DNA of 64,000 bases from Haberlea rhodopensis (lineage: Eukaryota > Streptophyta > Magnoliopsida > Lamiales > Gesneriaceae), in NCBI GenBank assembly GCA_907163345.1, contig CAJQUN010000023.1, positions 6,644,598-6,708,597 of the forward strand, given 5' to 3'. The translations under genes were made by a program, and so were the position numbers. Below are positions 44,590 to 57,163 of this stretch, one piece after another. The notes under the pieces are model-generated. The model did not search any database. It saw nothing but the letters and a program-made list of their open reading frames with translations, and had not been told where the DNA came from. Every line of letters starts with the position of its first letter. Position 1 is the first letter of the stretch.

Positions 44590-45290
44590 AGTAAATTTTT
44601 TCGGTGTTAAGATTTTAATGATTCAAAATAATACTGTTAGCCCATTGCACAAAGGTCTAGCATTTAATTTTACATAATATAATTGCCTTGTATAAATAAC
44701 TACGACAAGAATACATTGGTCTGCTAGTTATTATATATTTCTTAATGCAAAGGTCGATTCATCTCCCTCTTCTCTACTTAATAAAAAAAATTAGAATTGT
44801 GAAAATTGTAGAAAGGGTAAACTAGTAAGTCAATATCAAAACATAATAATGGGAATTGCACTTGAAAGTCAAAAGTCCCTTCCGTAGTGAGTGGAAAAAC
44901 ACAACCCACTATTAAATTATTCAATCACAATCATGCCAAATCTACGAAAACTTAAACAACTGAATGGTATTATTATTTTTTTAATTTGAAAATTATAGAT
45001 AATAAGTTAGGGCCTAGGCTACTAACCTTGTGTAATGGACCTCTTGCTATAATAGAGAAAATTTGATGTTGTATACAAAGAACAGTGTCTTGAAGGACAT
45101 AATGAAAGATGTCAAATCTAATCATCTCTTGTAACTTAACATGAAATGAACCATTACATTCTAAAACTAACTTAACCGTCAAACAAATGTAAACCCGATT
45201 AAGTTTGAAAGCAGCAAGCAAGTAGTGTAATTGGTCATAGAATTAGGCCAACATGCTGAATTAAATCACGCCATTTATCCCGGACTTTTT
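44590..45290. other. Intergenic upstream of the pectate lyase gene
   Basis: No gene recognised; short spurious ORFs only. Presumably contains the pectate lyase promoter. Confidence 0.5.
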
Positions 45291-45293
45291 CTC

Positions 45294-45301
45294 TTTATAA
45301 A
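45294..45301 (+). promoter_or_regulatory. TATA box of the pectate lyase gene
   Basis: TTTATAAA lies 53-60 bp before the ATG at 45354, in a compact leader with the start of transcription probably around 45325. Confidence 0.5.
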
Positions 45302-45353
45302 CCCCACACTAAGTTACCACTATCTACCATTCCCACATCTCACAGAAAATAAC

Positions 45354-47340
45354 ATGTCCAACATCACCATTTCCTCATTATTCTTCTTCTTCTTATTCAC
45401 GATATCTCATTCAGCCATCTCCACATTCTCTCATGTTCAAGACCCTGATCTTGTGGTACAAGATGTGCATCGGTAAGCATGCATTCTTCCAATTAAGATA
45501 TAAACTCTCATCGCTTGAGGGTACTTCGTACTCTTCTACATGATATGCAAGAAGAGTAGCAAATCTAAGGAATGTGATCTTGTTTGATATTTCAATAAGT
45601 TGGTAGTCCAGATTTATGTTTCAGTCTAGATTATATTGTTAAAATTGCCAATAGGAAGTCTTAAACTAGCTATGTTTTCGTGATCTGTCACTTAATGGAG
45701 TAACGAGATTCACAGTTTGTTTATATTTATTGTTTCTATATCATTATTATGAAGCAATTATTATGAAGCAATGTAATAAATCGTCGTAGTTCTCTAGCCC
45801 TATCTAATCTGACAGGTCACAGGTAATATTGATTCCTTGATCGTTCTGAAAACATTTATCATTTAATTTGTCAATGTACTTGTTTATAAAAAAAATTTAA
45901 ATTATCTTATACCATATTATTTAGCTTTTCTCCTCCCATTTTCTTGACATGAAACTTTAGCACATACCAAATTTGCTCGTACCTAATTACATATTAAAAT
46001 ACAGGAGCATTAATGCATCAAGAAGAAACTTAGGATACTTGTCTTGCGCTTCCGGCAACCCCATCGACGACTGCTGGCGGTGCGACCCGAACTGGGAGAC
46101 CAACCGCCAGCGTTTAGCCGACTGTGCAATTGGCTTCGGCAAGAATGCAGCTGGCGGCAAAGGCGGCCGCATCTATGTCGTCACCGACCCTGGGGACGAC
46201 GATCCAGTGAACCCACGACCTGGTACCCTCCGCCATGCTGTGATCCAAAACGAGCCTCTGTGGATCATCTTCAAACGCGACATGGCCATACGTCTAAATC
46301 AATAACTTGTAATGAACTCTCACAAAACCATCGACGGCCGCGGTGCCAGTGTCCATATATCCTACGGCCCATGCATTACTATCCACTACGCAAGTAATAT
46401 AATTATCCATGGGATTCATATACATGATTGTGTGAAGGCTGGGAATGGGATTATCAGAGATTCCCCGCAGCATGCAGGGCATTGGGAGGTCTCTGATGGA
46501 GATGGGATCGCCATTTTTTCTGGGAAGAATATTTGGATCGACCATTGCTCATTGTCTAATTGTAATGATGGGCTGATCGATGTGATTCATGGGTCGACTG
46601 CGATCACGATTTCGAATAATTATTTCACGCATCATGATAAGGTGATGTTGTTAGGACATAGTGATGCGTTTGCGCAGGATAAGAATATGCAGGTGACTAT
46701 TGCTTTTAATCATTTTGGAGAAGGGTTGGTTCAAAGGATGCCTAGGTACTATACATATATCATAAAAAAGTTTTAGATTTTTAGTTTGGAAAATTTAATT
46801 TTTAGTTTCTTGAATTGGTTGAATCCATGAATGTTGCAGGTGTAGGCTTGGGTATTTTCATGTGGTGAACAATGATTACACTCACTGGGAAATGTATGCA
46901 ATTGGCGGAAGTGCTTCTCCTACCATTTATAGTCAAGGAAACAGATTTCTTGCACCCAATGAAAGATTCAGAAAAGAGGTAAATGAAATTCAAATATTAT
47001 CACAAAGAGCATGAAGTTTTGATAAAACTATATAACTACTTAGCATCCATATTATAATTATAATGCCAAAGGGGCTTGTACATACCATTTCACTAGCCAA
47101 TCAATTTAAATATTGTAGGTGACCAAGCACGAAGATGCGCCGGAAAGTGAATGGATACACTGGAACTGGAGATCGGAAGGCGATTTGATGTTGAACGGTG
47201 CCTTTTTCCGGCAGTCGGGAGGTGGAGCTTGGGCTGCACATTCGAGGGCATCAAGTTTAAGTGCTAGGCCAGTTTCTCTTGTGGGTTCAGTCACTAGAAC
47301 TGCTGGGGCACTTAATTGCAGGACTGGATCTCGTTGCTAG
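45354..47340 (+). pseudogene. Pectate lyase (PLL family, PL1) with one nonsense codon
   Basis: Four exons: 45354-45472, 46005-46745, 46840-46978 and 47119-47340, all GT-AG and in phase, 406 codons. It opens with a signal peptide (MSNITISSLFFFFLFTIS), then VVQDVHRSINASRRNLGYLS, CWRCDPNW, VTDPGDDDPVNPRPGTLRHA, IDGRGASVHI, DGDGIAIFSGKNIWIDHCSL, TISNNYFTHHDKVMLLGHSD and RMPRCRLGYFHVVNNDYTHW. Calcium-binding Asp and catalytic Arg positions of PL1 enzymes appear intact. The one defect is an in-frame TAA at 46303-46305 between RLNQ and LVMNSHKT, where relatives carry Glu; GAA to TAA would be a single change. The enzyme would cleave de-esterified pectin in the cell wall by beta-elimination. If the stop is real, only about 139 residues are made. 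Otherwise it looks like a working gene. Confidence 0.9.
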
Positions 47341-48135
47341 TTAATTAAGATAATTAATATATTACAATGATGGTGTTCGTTTCTTAATTTGAAGTGAGTT
47401 GAATCCCATAAGTTCTTGCGTGATTGATGTTAAGCATTAATTCAAGTTCAATGAACCATAGGGACCACTAAAGTTTGATTTCAAGAAAATAGGAGAAGAA
47501 AAGCAAAAGACCCCAAACATGTCAAAGGCTCTTCGCAAACGTCGTTGTAAGAGAAATGTGAACTGATAATCTATCCATCCAATAATGAGACTCGAAAAAA
47601 AAAATAGAAATATTTAATAATATTATCGCCGTTGAAAATTAACTATATTTGATATGTGCAAATGGGTGGTTGTAGGTTTTTAAATTAACTAACAAGAAGT
47701 GCATAGTAGATTGAACAAATAAACAAGCAAATGAAGGAATTGAACTTATAGAAATGCAATAGAAATTGAAGCAACACTAAATTTGTTACCTCTTTATGTA
47801 TTAACATTTTAATGGTAGATATGCATTATCTATATGTTTATATATTTGTAGGTTTGAAGAGTAAAAAATTTATTCTGCTATTCATCAACATAGTTCCAAT
47901 GTTTTTTTCTTTATAGAAGAGATCGTATGCTACAAAAGGTAAAACAAATCAATTCTAATTCTATTATTTAGTTTACAATATTGACTATACTAATTTGTAT
48001 CTTATATACATAGTAGCAAATATCCTCATATTATGGAAGATTGATGATATAATCTTTCCTTTTCTTCAACACTTCTCCTCAAGCTGGTTTGAATATATCT
48101 GTTATTCTCAGCTTGCAAACCATCTTATCAAATTG

Positions 48136-49640
48136 TCAAGTAGGAAGACCCTTTGTAAGTACATCGGCAATTTGCTCGGAAGTATGGATATAAGGCATAC
48201 AAATTATCCCATTGTCAATCTTCTCCTTGATAAATTGTTTGTCCACCTCTACGTGCTTTGTTCTATCGTGAAGTACTGGGTTATGAACAATTGAGATAGC
48301 AGCCTTGTTGTCACAATATACTTTCATAGGTTCAGGATTAGGAACTTTCAATTCTTCCAATAATCTCTTAATCCACAACACTTCACATATTCCATGAGCT
48401 ATTGATCTAAACTCAGCTTCTGCACTGCTTCTTGCCACCACATTTTGTTTCTTACTTCTCCAGATGACAAGATTGCCACCAACAAATGTGCAGTAGCCTG
48501 ATGTTGATCGTGTATCTATGATGCTTCCGGCCCAATCTGCATCAGTATAAACTTCAACTTGTAATTGTCCATGGTTTTTGAACAACATACCTCTTCCAGG
48601 GCTACCCTTTAGGTATTTGAGGATGCTATAAACCGCATCAAAGTGTTCTTTTCATGGTGCATGCATAAATTGAGAGACCATACTAACTGTGAATGCTATA
48701 TCTGGACAAGTATGTGATATGTGGATTAGTCTTCCAACAAGTCTCTGATATTGTTCTTTATTGGTAACATCTTCAGCTCTACAAGGTTGCAGTTTAAGAT
48801 TAGGTTCAATGGGTGTTTCAAGTGGCTTACATCCCAGTAAACCTGTCTCTTACAGTAGATCAAGAACATATTTGCGTTGGTTCACAAATATTCCTTCTTT
48901 CGATCGAGCGAACTCCATTCGAAGAAAGTATTTTAGTGCACCTAAGTTTTTGATCTCAAAGTCAGCTGCAAGTTTTCCTTTTAATCTTTCTAGCTCTTCA
49001 TTATCATTACCTATCAAAACTATATCATCTTTGCATAAATGATTAAAATTGCTATCTTGCCTTCTTTACCGTGTTTGTAAAGCAAGGTATGATCGGCTTG
49101 GCTTTGACAGTAGCCATTGTTTTCACAGCCCTCCCAAATCTCTCAAACCATGCTCTAGGAGATTGTTTCAGTCCATATAATGTTTTTTTTTTAATCTGCA
49201 CACTTTGTTTGGTCCCAACTTCCTTTCGAACCCAGGTGGTAGATTCATAAACACCTCCTCATCAAGATCTCCATTCAGAAAATCATTTTTAACATCTAAC
49301 TGGTGTAATGGCCAGTTGTGATATACCGCCAAGGATAACAAGACTCTGATCGAGTTTATCTTGGCTAGGGGGCAAATATTTCTAGATAATCAATTCCATA
49401 AGTTTGAGTAAAACCTTTTGCAACAAGTCTAGCCTTGTACCTTTCTATGCTTCCATCAGCTTTACATTTTATAGTAAAAACCCACTTGCATCCCACTATC
49501 TTTTTATCCTTGGGGCACATCAACTAGTTCCCAAGTACCATTTATTTTAAGAGCCTCCATTTCCTCTTTTACTGCCAATTTTCAATTTGGATCACCAAGG
49601 GCTTCCTGGATGTTTCTTGGCACAAACAAGTATGAGATTT
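48136..49640 (-). pseudogene. Copia reverse transcriptase and RNase H, broken
   Basis: The RT part shows GCKWVFTIKCKADGSIERYK, then ARLVAKGFTQTYGIDYLEIF and LDVKNDFLNGDLDEEVFM. The catalytic YVDD motif is disrupted near 49035 (ATTTATGCAAAGATGATATA in place of a clean Tyr-Val-Asp-Asp), a frameshift that by itself inactivates the enzyme. Further down, RLVGRLIHISHTCPDIAF, then DADWAGSIIDTRSTSGYC, ARSSAEAEFRSIAHG and VYCDNKAAISI give a nearly complete RNase H, ending DVLTKGLPT at 48136. Confidence 0.88.
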
Positions 49641-50057
49641 TTTAGGTAAATGCTCTATGATAATTAGAGAGTTTTTCATACGAAAGGTATTTAGCATTAG
49701 GATATTTTGGATTACTTCTTCGAATGCGGATTCCTTTCCTAAGGGCTATGGGTATGTCAAGATCTGATGGTTCTTGAATAGGATTCAGAGATAAATTAGG
49801 AATAGGGTTACATGTGGCATTTTGAGGTCCAGTTCCAGGGGGTTGAGATTGATCATTTCCAAGATGAATAGGCTGGCTTGTACTCATTTGTTCGAGTCTT
49901 CCCCTTAAATAATCAAGAGGTCCAGGTTGTAGGGATGTTCCTCATGTATCAGATACAATAATGTTTGGCAATATGTGCTTAGGATTTTCTTCATTTTCGT
50001 TAGATATCACATTTGGTAAAGGGTTAGAAGATGAGGGTGAATCCCAAAAATGTTCTT

Positions 50058-51361
50058 TCACCTCTTTATATGTATGATTCTCCTCCTGAAGAAAATTATG
50101 TGCAAAGTAAGGCTTATGTTCGAAGAATGAGACATCCATACTAACATAAGTTTTGTGTGAGGGTTATAACACTTATACCCATTTTTATGAGATGCATACC
50201 CAATTAAAACACACTTTTCAGCCCGAGGACCAAGTTTAGAGTGAATATTGTTAGGTATACGAATGAAAATGATGCAACCAAAAACTTTTAAAGGCAAATC
50301 TGAGTAGAACTTTTGAGTATGGAATTATTTTTGAAAAAATTCTAGTGGAGTGCTATATGATAAAAAACGGGTAGGCATTCTATCAATAAGATAGCATGCC
50401 GTTAAAAGAGCTTCGGCCCAAAAGTATTTTGGGACGTGCATAGAGATCATCATAGCACGAGTTACTTCAAGTAGATGCTTATTTTTTCGTTCAACAATTC
50501 CATTCTTTTGTGGAGTGTCAACACAAGTAGACCGATGATGAATACCTTGTTGCTTCAAAAAAACTCCCCGACTTTCATTAAAGTATTCAGTTACATTATC
50601 AGTATGCAAGATACTAATGTTGGTTTGAAACTGAGTTTCTACCATATTGTAAAAATCCTTAAAAATATTTTCAACATCAGATTTGTCATGCATCAAATAC
50701 ACCCAACATAGGCGGGTATGATCATCTATAAATGTAACAAACCATCTTTTTTTAGAGATAGTAGTGACTTTTAAAGGTCCCAAACATCACTATGTATCAA
50801 ATAAAATGATTTTGATGGCTTGTAAGGTATTGGCAAATAAGTAATACGATGACTTTTAGACAATGCACAAATTTCACAATAAAGCGAGGAGCAATCCAGA
50901 GTTTTAAATAAAGTAGGAAACAAATGTTTAAAATAACGAAAACTAGGATGTCCTAGTCGCAAATGCCACAACATTATTTGTTCATAAACATAATAGGAAC
51001 TAACACTACTAAGGCCCTGAACTCGATTATTATGTGAGCAGTCATCATCAAAGTAGTAAAGTCCATCTATTATCTTAGCACTGTCAATCGTCGTCCCCGA
51101 GTTCTGGACCTGAAATTCACAGTAAGAATCAAAGAACACGACAATTAGAATCTTTGGTTAGCTTACTGACAAATAAAAGGTGACAGATAAAAGGTTATAG
51201 GCTAGTTTAGGAACATGGAGGACAGATTTAAGATCTATATGCTTGGATAATTGTATCAAGCCTTTTCCAGCAATAGGAGCGAAACTACCATCTGCAATCC
51301 TAATTTTTTTAATTCCAGAACATTGTGAATAAGTGCTAAAGAGAGTGGAAAGACATGTCAT
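50058..51361 (-). pseudogene. Copia protease remnant and integrase, broken
   Basis: 51361 onward gives IRIADGSFAPIAGKG and LKSVLHVPKLAYNLLSV (Gag-pre-integrase side of the protease region). Then come LWHLRLGHPSFRYF and CEICALSKSHR (the HHCC zinc region of integrase), and the catalytic core from about 50783 with FVTFIDDHTRLCWVYLM, LHTDNVTEYF (D present), and PQKNGIVERKNKHLLEVTRA (E present). Breaks occur at about 50770, 51140 and 50320. The tail KVFGCIIFIRIP and LGPRAEKCVLIGYASHKNGY continues to about 50058, and an RPNP-like linker region occupies 49642-49887. Confidence 0.85.
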
Positions 51362-51421
51362 GTGATCAGATGCTCCAGAATCTATAATCCATGGACTATA
51401 ACTTGAAAGGTGTGTAGAGCA

Positions 51422-52413
51422 CTACATGTTTGTGCAACAAAAAACATTAGAAATACCAGATACTGGATTGGATTTCAGCAGTTTCAAGAGGTGATCTATG
51501 TGTTCCTTGCTAAATGGACTTGTTTCGGTTGTATTGGCAGTAGGTGTCGTGCGATTGTTCTTGTTACCAGGTCTGCTGCTTTTCCAAATTTGCTGGTTTT
51601 CCATGGATTTTCCAGCAAGTTTCTCGCGTGTGATATGGTTTATCACAGACATCGCAATAGATTCGTGGTTTTTCTTCAGTGTTGTTGACGCCATACAGTC
51701 TTTTAATTAGCAACGGGAAGAGCAGAACCCTCATTAGGTCAAGTAGTAGTCTTTTTTCCCAACATAACATGTCTTTGACTCTCCTTTCTTCGAACTTCAA
51801 CGAACACTTCACCAATTAGAGGCAGAGGGCTCCTGCCAATGATACGTCTTCGTACTTCATCAAATTCCTCATTAAGTCCAGCAAGGAATTTGTATATACG
51901 GTGAGCCTCCACTGTACTTTGGTGATGACTAACATCTTCAGTGGATTTCCATTCATAGGTACTTAACAAATCCAAGTCCTGCCAAAAAGACTTTAGGGAA
52001 TTGAAATACTTGGTGACTGAGTCTTTGCCTTGTCGGATTTCACCAAGTTTATAGTCAATTCATAAACTCAGGATTGATTTCCTAAATCAGAGTACATCTG
52101 ATTCACATTGTCCCCTAGTTCTTTGGCCCAGGAATTGCACATGGAGTTGGAACTAATGTCCTCATTCATGGAGTTCACAAGCCAGGTCATGACCATCGAA
52201 TTTTCTGCGTCCCATCTTGCATAGGATAGATCATCTGGTGGTGCTGATTTCTTATCCCTTGTGAGATATCCAATTTAACCCCCCCCCCCCCCCTTCTTAT
52301 GTACATCCGAACGGATTGGGACCACCGTAAAAAATTATTACTATTAAGGCTCGGTGATCTGGACTAAATGGGAGTCAGTGATGGATGTTGGAGGTTGAGT
52401 AGTTGGGGTCATG
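51422..52413 (-). pseudogene. Copia Gag, broken
   Basis: It begins near the ATG at 52413 (MTPTTQPPTSITDSH) and continues in shifted frames: YARWDAENSMVMTWLVNSMN, SVTKYFNSLKSFWQDLDLLS, AHRIYKFLAGLNEEFDEVRR and RPRIYCDVCDKPYHTRETCW (a CCHC knuckle). Stops and frame changes occur at about 52370, 52060 and 51735. Confidence 0.8.
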
Positions 52414-52730
52414 ATATGGGTAGTAGATTCAGAAGATACTTCAGACTTGGGGATGAAGAAAAAAAATTTGTTTGCTGAATGTTATTGTGGCTCTCATACC
52501 ATGTAGGTTTGAAGAGTAAAAATTATATTCTGCTATTCATCAACAAAGTTACAATGTTTCTTCTTTATAGAAGAGATCGTATGCTACAAAAGGTAAAACA
52601 AATCAATTCTAATTCTATTACTTATTTTACAATATTGACTATACTAATTTGTATCTTATATACATGGTAGCAAATATCCTCATATTATGGAAGATTGAGG
52701 ATATAATCTTTCCTTTTGTTCAACGATATT

Positions 52731-53640
52731 ACTTGTTGTTTGCAGGAATAGGGGCCAAACTGATTTTGCTTAATGTGGCGATATCTCTTTAATATGAATA
52801 TGTACCCTTTTGTGAATTACAAGACTATTGGATGAGAGTATGAGACTCAAATGAAGGGATGTGACCATTCATACATGGCTTTCCATATGGGTTGTAAGTA
52901 CCCATATGACTCACTCAATCATGGGCTCAAAATTAAGCCAAACTCACAAGGTTCAAAGCCTAAACACTCGCCCAAGACCACTTGGTCAGTGTCATCACAA
53001 CTCCTAATTTTGGAAGATGATCATTGGTTCTAAATCCATTGTTGTAAAAAAACAAAAAAAAACAAAAAAATCATGACTTTTATAGTTGTAAATACCTAGT
53101 TATTTTCTCCATCATCTAAATGTAGGACAACCACCCTTCATGTGCAATCTTCAACTTGGCTTTTAATTCTAAAAATATCTTCTCGAAGTACATACTTCAA
53201 TTTTCAGGCTAATGTTATCTAAAAGAACATTCTAAAAATATCTACTCGAAGTATATATTTCAATTTTGAGGCTAATGCTACCTAAAAGAACCCATTCAAT
53301 TCATTTTTCGAATTTTAATTGGGACAGAGATCATTTTTCAATATTACTTTCCAAACCTCACAATCATGATTCAGCTAGTAGAACAAAACTTGATCCTAAA
53401 TCCATGAAGTGTTTATTTACCTGTCATTGTAACAATGAATTTGGTTATTTCCACAAAAACTTTGATATCTTCATTGTATAAGATGACCGTACAAGTCTTG
53501 TTGTGGCTCAAGCATGACTTCACCGTGCCCTTTCATATTGGCCCAAAATATGTACATAATCCAACCGAATGATAATGTACAAAGACTGATTACTTAATTT
53601 GTACAGTATCAAAACTGCTCTCACAAAGCTACGACCTTAA
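52731..53640. other. Intergenic with a 62-bp tandem duplication
   Basis: No gene recognised. TTCTAAAAATATCTTCTCGA...CTAAAAGAACA (about 53165-53230) is followed directly by a second, slightly diverged unit (53230-53291). Confidence 0.55.
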
Positions 53641-53711
53641 CACAACAAGAAACCAATATCAAGAATTTGATGTCATAATTTAAAGTTAAGAATACAAAGG
53701 AGGACATCCAC

Positions 53712-56700
53712 TTAGTAGAGTTTGATTCTGGTCTCAATTCGACTTTGGCAAATCGGACATAGCTGAAGGTCTTGTCCACAACCACGACATGTCTGAAAAA
53801 CAAGGAAAAACATGTATTATCCAGAAATTTATGGAATTCATACACAATGCCAGATCAAAATAACGAAATGGAGTTATTACCTGATGACCACAACCGAAAG
53901 CCATGTCCTTTGGGTTGCTAAGGCAAAGGGGACAAATCTATAGAAGCCAGAAAGAAGCAACGGTTAGTTTTTACTCGCATATACATCATTTACAAGCCAG
54001 TATAGATGCATATTCAAAAATATACCTGGTGACCATCCAATGCCAAGCTAGGAGCAGATGGAATTACATTTGCAGCAATATTGTGCTCGTAATATGAACC
54101 GGTACTGTGCTCAAAACTATTTGCTTGTGAGGGTTTTGAGCTGCTGCCATACATCGTACTACTATAGACAGGAGGAGGAAGAGGGACCCTTCCAGGAGCA
54201 TTTCCTTTTGATCCACTAAACCATCCAAAAAATAAATGCATACAATTAGGGATACATATGCACCCAACTGATACCAACCGCCCCATCCTGATGGACACAT
54301 ACATACACAAGTAAAGGTGAAGCAAAGGGATTACCTCAACAAATTGAGCTCCATTGTTGCTTTATATTGAGAAGGAATTTCCATCAATGCGGCAAGAGAA
54401 AATTCAGTCTCTTTTCGAGATTGGTGCACATTTTTAGACATAATCTCTGTAAAATTAACAAACTGAAGAACAAAAGAGTGAAGATTTTCCAAATTTATCC
54501 AAGTAGGTATTGGTAGAAACTATAATATAATCTGAAGCAAACAGCTGACCTGAAAATTATCAAAATCCCGAGCAGGAATGTTGTCATCAAATTCCTTCAT
54601 CGTGTCCCAGGGGCCATCCCCAACCCCAACCAATATAATAGATAAAGGATATTTGCTGCAGATATTGTAGAAATCTTACCACAAAAATGAGGAAATATGA
54701 CCAGCATATCCCAAAAACATGTAAAAAGATTTACCTCGCTTCGACAATTGCTTGAACAGTTCTCTGCTCCTGCGGGCTTAACTGACCATGTTCAGTATCA
54801 ACACTTCTGGTAACCTAAGAATATGAATAATTGCTGACGCATGGTATGAACTATAAAAATCATAAGAAAAGAAACATCTAACGTAGGACAACAACTATTT
54901 AAGCATAAGAAAACATTCATAAACTAAAGAATTTTTCCATTGAGTTATCTGGGAATCAGATTCAAATTCATCTTCCATCCAACTATGTCAGGCAACTGCT
55001 AAACAGAAGAATATGATAAGCAAAACAGACTGGTAAAATAGCTTAGAACCCTTGCATGAGAAAAGATTTTATTTCAAATGGAGTTGGAGAAAAAGATTCA
55101 CAAACATATTCACATAAATTGCCAGATAAAATTAAAAGAACAAACGTAAGTCAGAGTGCACAAACATATACATGCGGGTGCGCACGCACACACATGCGTA
55201 TAGAGAAAATGGTTCTAATAACAATTTTTGTAAAACTCAATGGTTCAGTTAATCAAAATATCATTATTGATGACACTATTTAAGAACTTCCCACCTGAGT
55301 TTCAAAAAAATGTCTTTAGATTTATGGCAGGAAGATTTTTAAAAGAAAATGGTTCTAACAACAAGTTTTGTGAAACTCAAAATATTATGATTGATGATAC
55401 AATTTAAGAACTTCCCACCTAAGTTTCAAACAATGTTTTTAGATTTATCAGAAAATGTGAGAGCAGTTTCAGCTCTCCTAGAGTGGATTTCACCAAAACA
55501 TACAAAGAAACAACTTCGGCAATGTATAGACATACCTGTCCGTCTGCAATAATCAGTAAAACATGGTACTGGCCTCCACTACGCTGAACAACAGACATAC
55601 CCATTTCAATTATAGGCGCAAATGATGTGGGACCTGTAAACAAAAGATAAAAAGATAAAGAGCCTAAGCTAATATAAAAATTTAGTCATTCAAATCCAGC
55701 TTGACAAAGAAGGCTAGAAAGTTATTAACCTGCCAATCTTAGATTAGGAACAATCTCTCGATAACGGCTTAGAACATCTTCAAATCCATTACAAAATCTA
55801 TCGTCAGGGTAGAAACTGAAAACATCTTGATCATGGGTTGATGCTGCAAATTAATCAGACAAAATGTATTTTCATAGTTTAAGAAAGAAAATTATAAATT
55901 TCAGAACAAGACAAGTTTTGTGTAATACCATCTCCAAATCCAAAACAGGGGATCAAATTATCTTCATCAAAAGCAGCCATCGTCTTCCCAATGATAGATA
56001 TTGCTTGTTCATATGGATTAAGACCACCTCCAATGTGATGTAAGCTCCAGCCATGATAGAAATTCTTGCCTAAACATTGGATCAGGCTCAGCTTCTACTC
56101 CACAATGTCTAGCGCCATCTAACTGAACATAAACTAAAAAACAAAAGACTCTACCTGTCCATTCATTGCTTTTAGTGAAATCAATCCCAATAATTAGATT
56201 GGAAGATTCAAGTCCGGCACGTGCAAGGGCTTCAGTAACCTAAAAAAGCTTTAGTATTCAAATCTTTTGTGAAGATTGAACATTCAAAAGACTCGGAAGG
56301 AGGGAACACATCATCACTCCAACAAAAAGTGGAAAGAGACGGAACATGAAGTGAAAACAGTAAATTATATATTAAATAAAGAATTACAAGGACGGGTACA
56401 CATTAACACAGATCTGACATCAAATCAGTTCCTGCCACGCCAGCTCAGATTCTAGTATATGGTTCCTAGGTCACATTCGGTTAACACACGCTGTCTGAAT
56501 AATCTATTTTCATTTTTGCACACTTCGGATTTTGCTATTAAATATTAGTTTAAATTCAAGCATCTAGGCTTTCACGATATTATATTAACTATTCCTTCTC
56601 AACTTCCCACTTGCAGACAAATCATAAAATGTTAAAGATCTCCGCTAATGCTTTAACATGATCTGATATCAAAAAATTAGCAGTGACTCAATAGTTCTCT

Positions 56701-57163
56701 CCCAACAACCACACGCACATACCTCCTCCAATGATCTATAATTGTCTGCAATTCTTGAATACCTCCTGTCAAATTTTTTCTGTGGCACCTGTGGTTGCAA
56801 AGGAAGCCCATAATGTTGAGGGGGTGCATGTGATTCCGGTGGAATTCCATAATTTTGAGGCGAGACATGTGATTCCGGTGGACTACCATAATTTTGAGGC
56901 GAGACATGTGATTGTGACGAAGTACCATAATTTTGAGGCGAGACATGTGATTGTGACGAAGTACCAGAATTTTGAGGAGTGACATGATCCTGGCCTGAAG
57001 GTGGATAACCTGCTGGATAAGGATGCTGCACAGGATAATTCTGAGCATATGAAGAATATGATGATTGAGCATGATCATGATGCCATCCGGATGACGAAAT
57101 AGACCGACCAGTTGAAGATGGCCTCGAATTCCCTTCTCTAGGGCTAGAGCTTTGGTTTCCCAT
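53712..57163 (-). CDS. RGLG-type RING E3 ubiquitin ligase (copine/vWA + RING)
   Basis: Eleven exons (57163-56723, 56239-56155, 56069-55929, 55843-55730, 55633-55536, 54814-54735, 54655-54550, 54462-54335, 54215-54026, 53937-53881, 53792-53712), all GT-AG with matching phases, encode 506 residues. MGNQSSS is a good N-myristoylation signal, as in known RGLG proteins. Residues about 60-120 are a Pro/Gln/Tyr-rich tract with repeated SHVSPQNYG units. The copine-type von Willebrand A domain (about 148-400) has the metal-binding DFTKSN and GVGDGPWDTM. The RING finger (about 463-495) has C-x2-C-x10-C-x-H-x2-C-x2-C-x6-C-x2-C, ending IETRIKLY. RGLG ligases act at membranes and in the nucleus in ubiquitination linked to stress and hormone responses. 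No lesion seen. Confidence 0.95.
56780..56990 (-). repeat. Coding minisatellite in RGLG exon 1
   Basis: Four to five units of about 39 bp encoding 13-residue repeats of the form SHVSPQNYG plus a variable tetrapeptide (TSSQ, SPPE, IPPE). The unit length is a multiple of three, so copy number can change without breaking the frame. Confidence 0.85.

Larger units (their letters stand above)
47847..52725 (-). mobile_element. Ty1/copia LTR retrotransposon, decayed full length
   Basis: 4879 bp on the minus strand. LTRs are 52502-52725 (5') and 47847-48071 (3'), with ATATT at 47842-47846 and 52726-52730 as target duplication. The 5' LTR outer base is changed (CG instead of CA on the plus strand). 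Primer site TGGTATGAGAGCC (minus, about 52488-52501) has one mismatch to initiator Met-tRNA, and a purine tract TTGAGGAGAAG precedes the 3' LTR. Gag, integrase, reverse transcriptase and RNase H follow in copia order, all with breaks. A poly-C tract lies at 52278-52294. Confidence 0.92.

Noticed and set aside
46044..46545. Alternative-frame ORFs within pectate lyase exon 2
   Set aside because: Shadows of the real exon; only the PL1 frame has recognised motifs.
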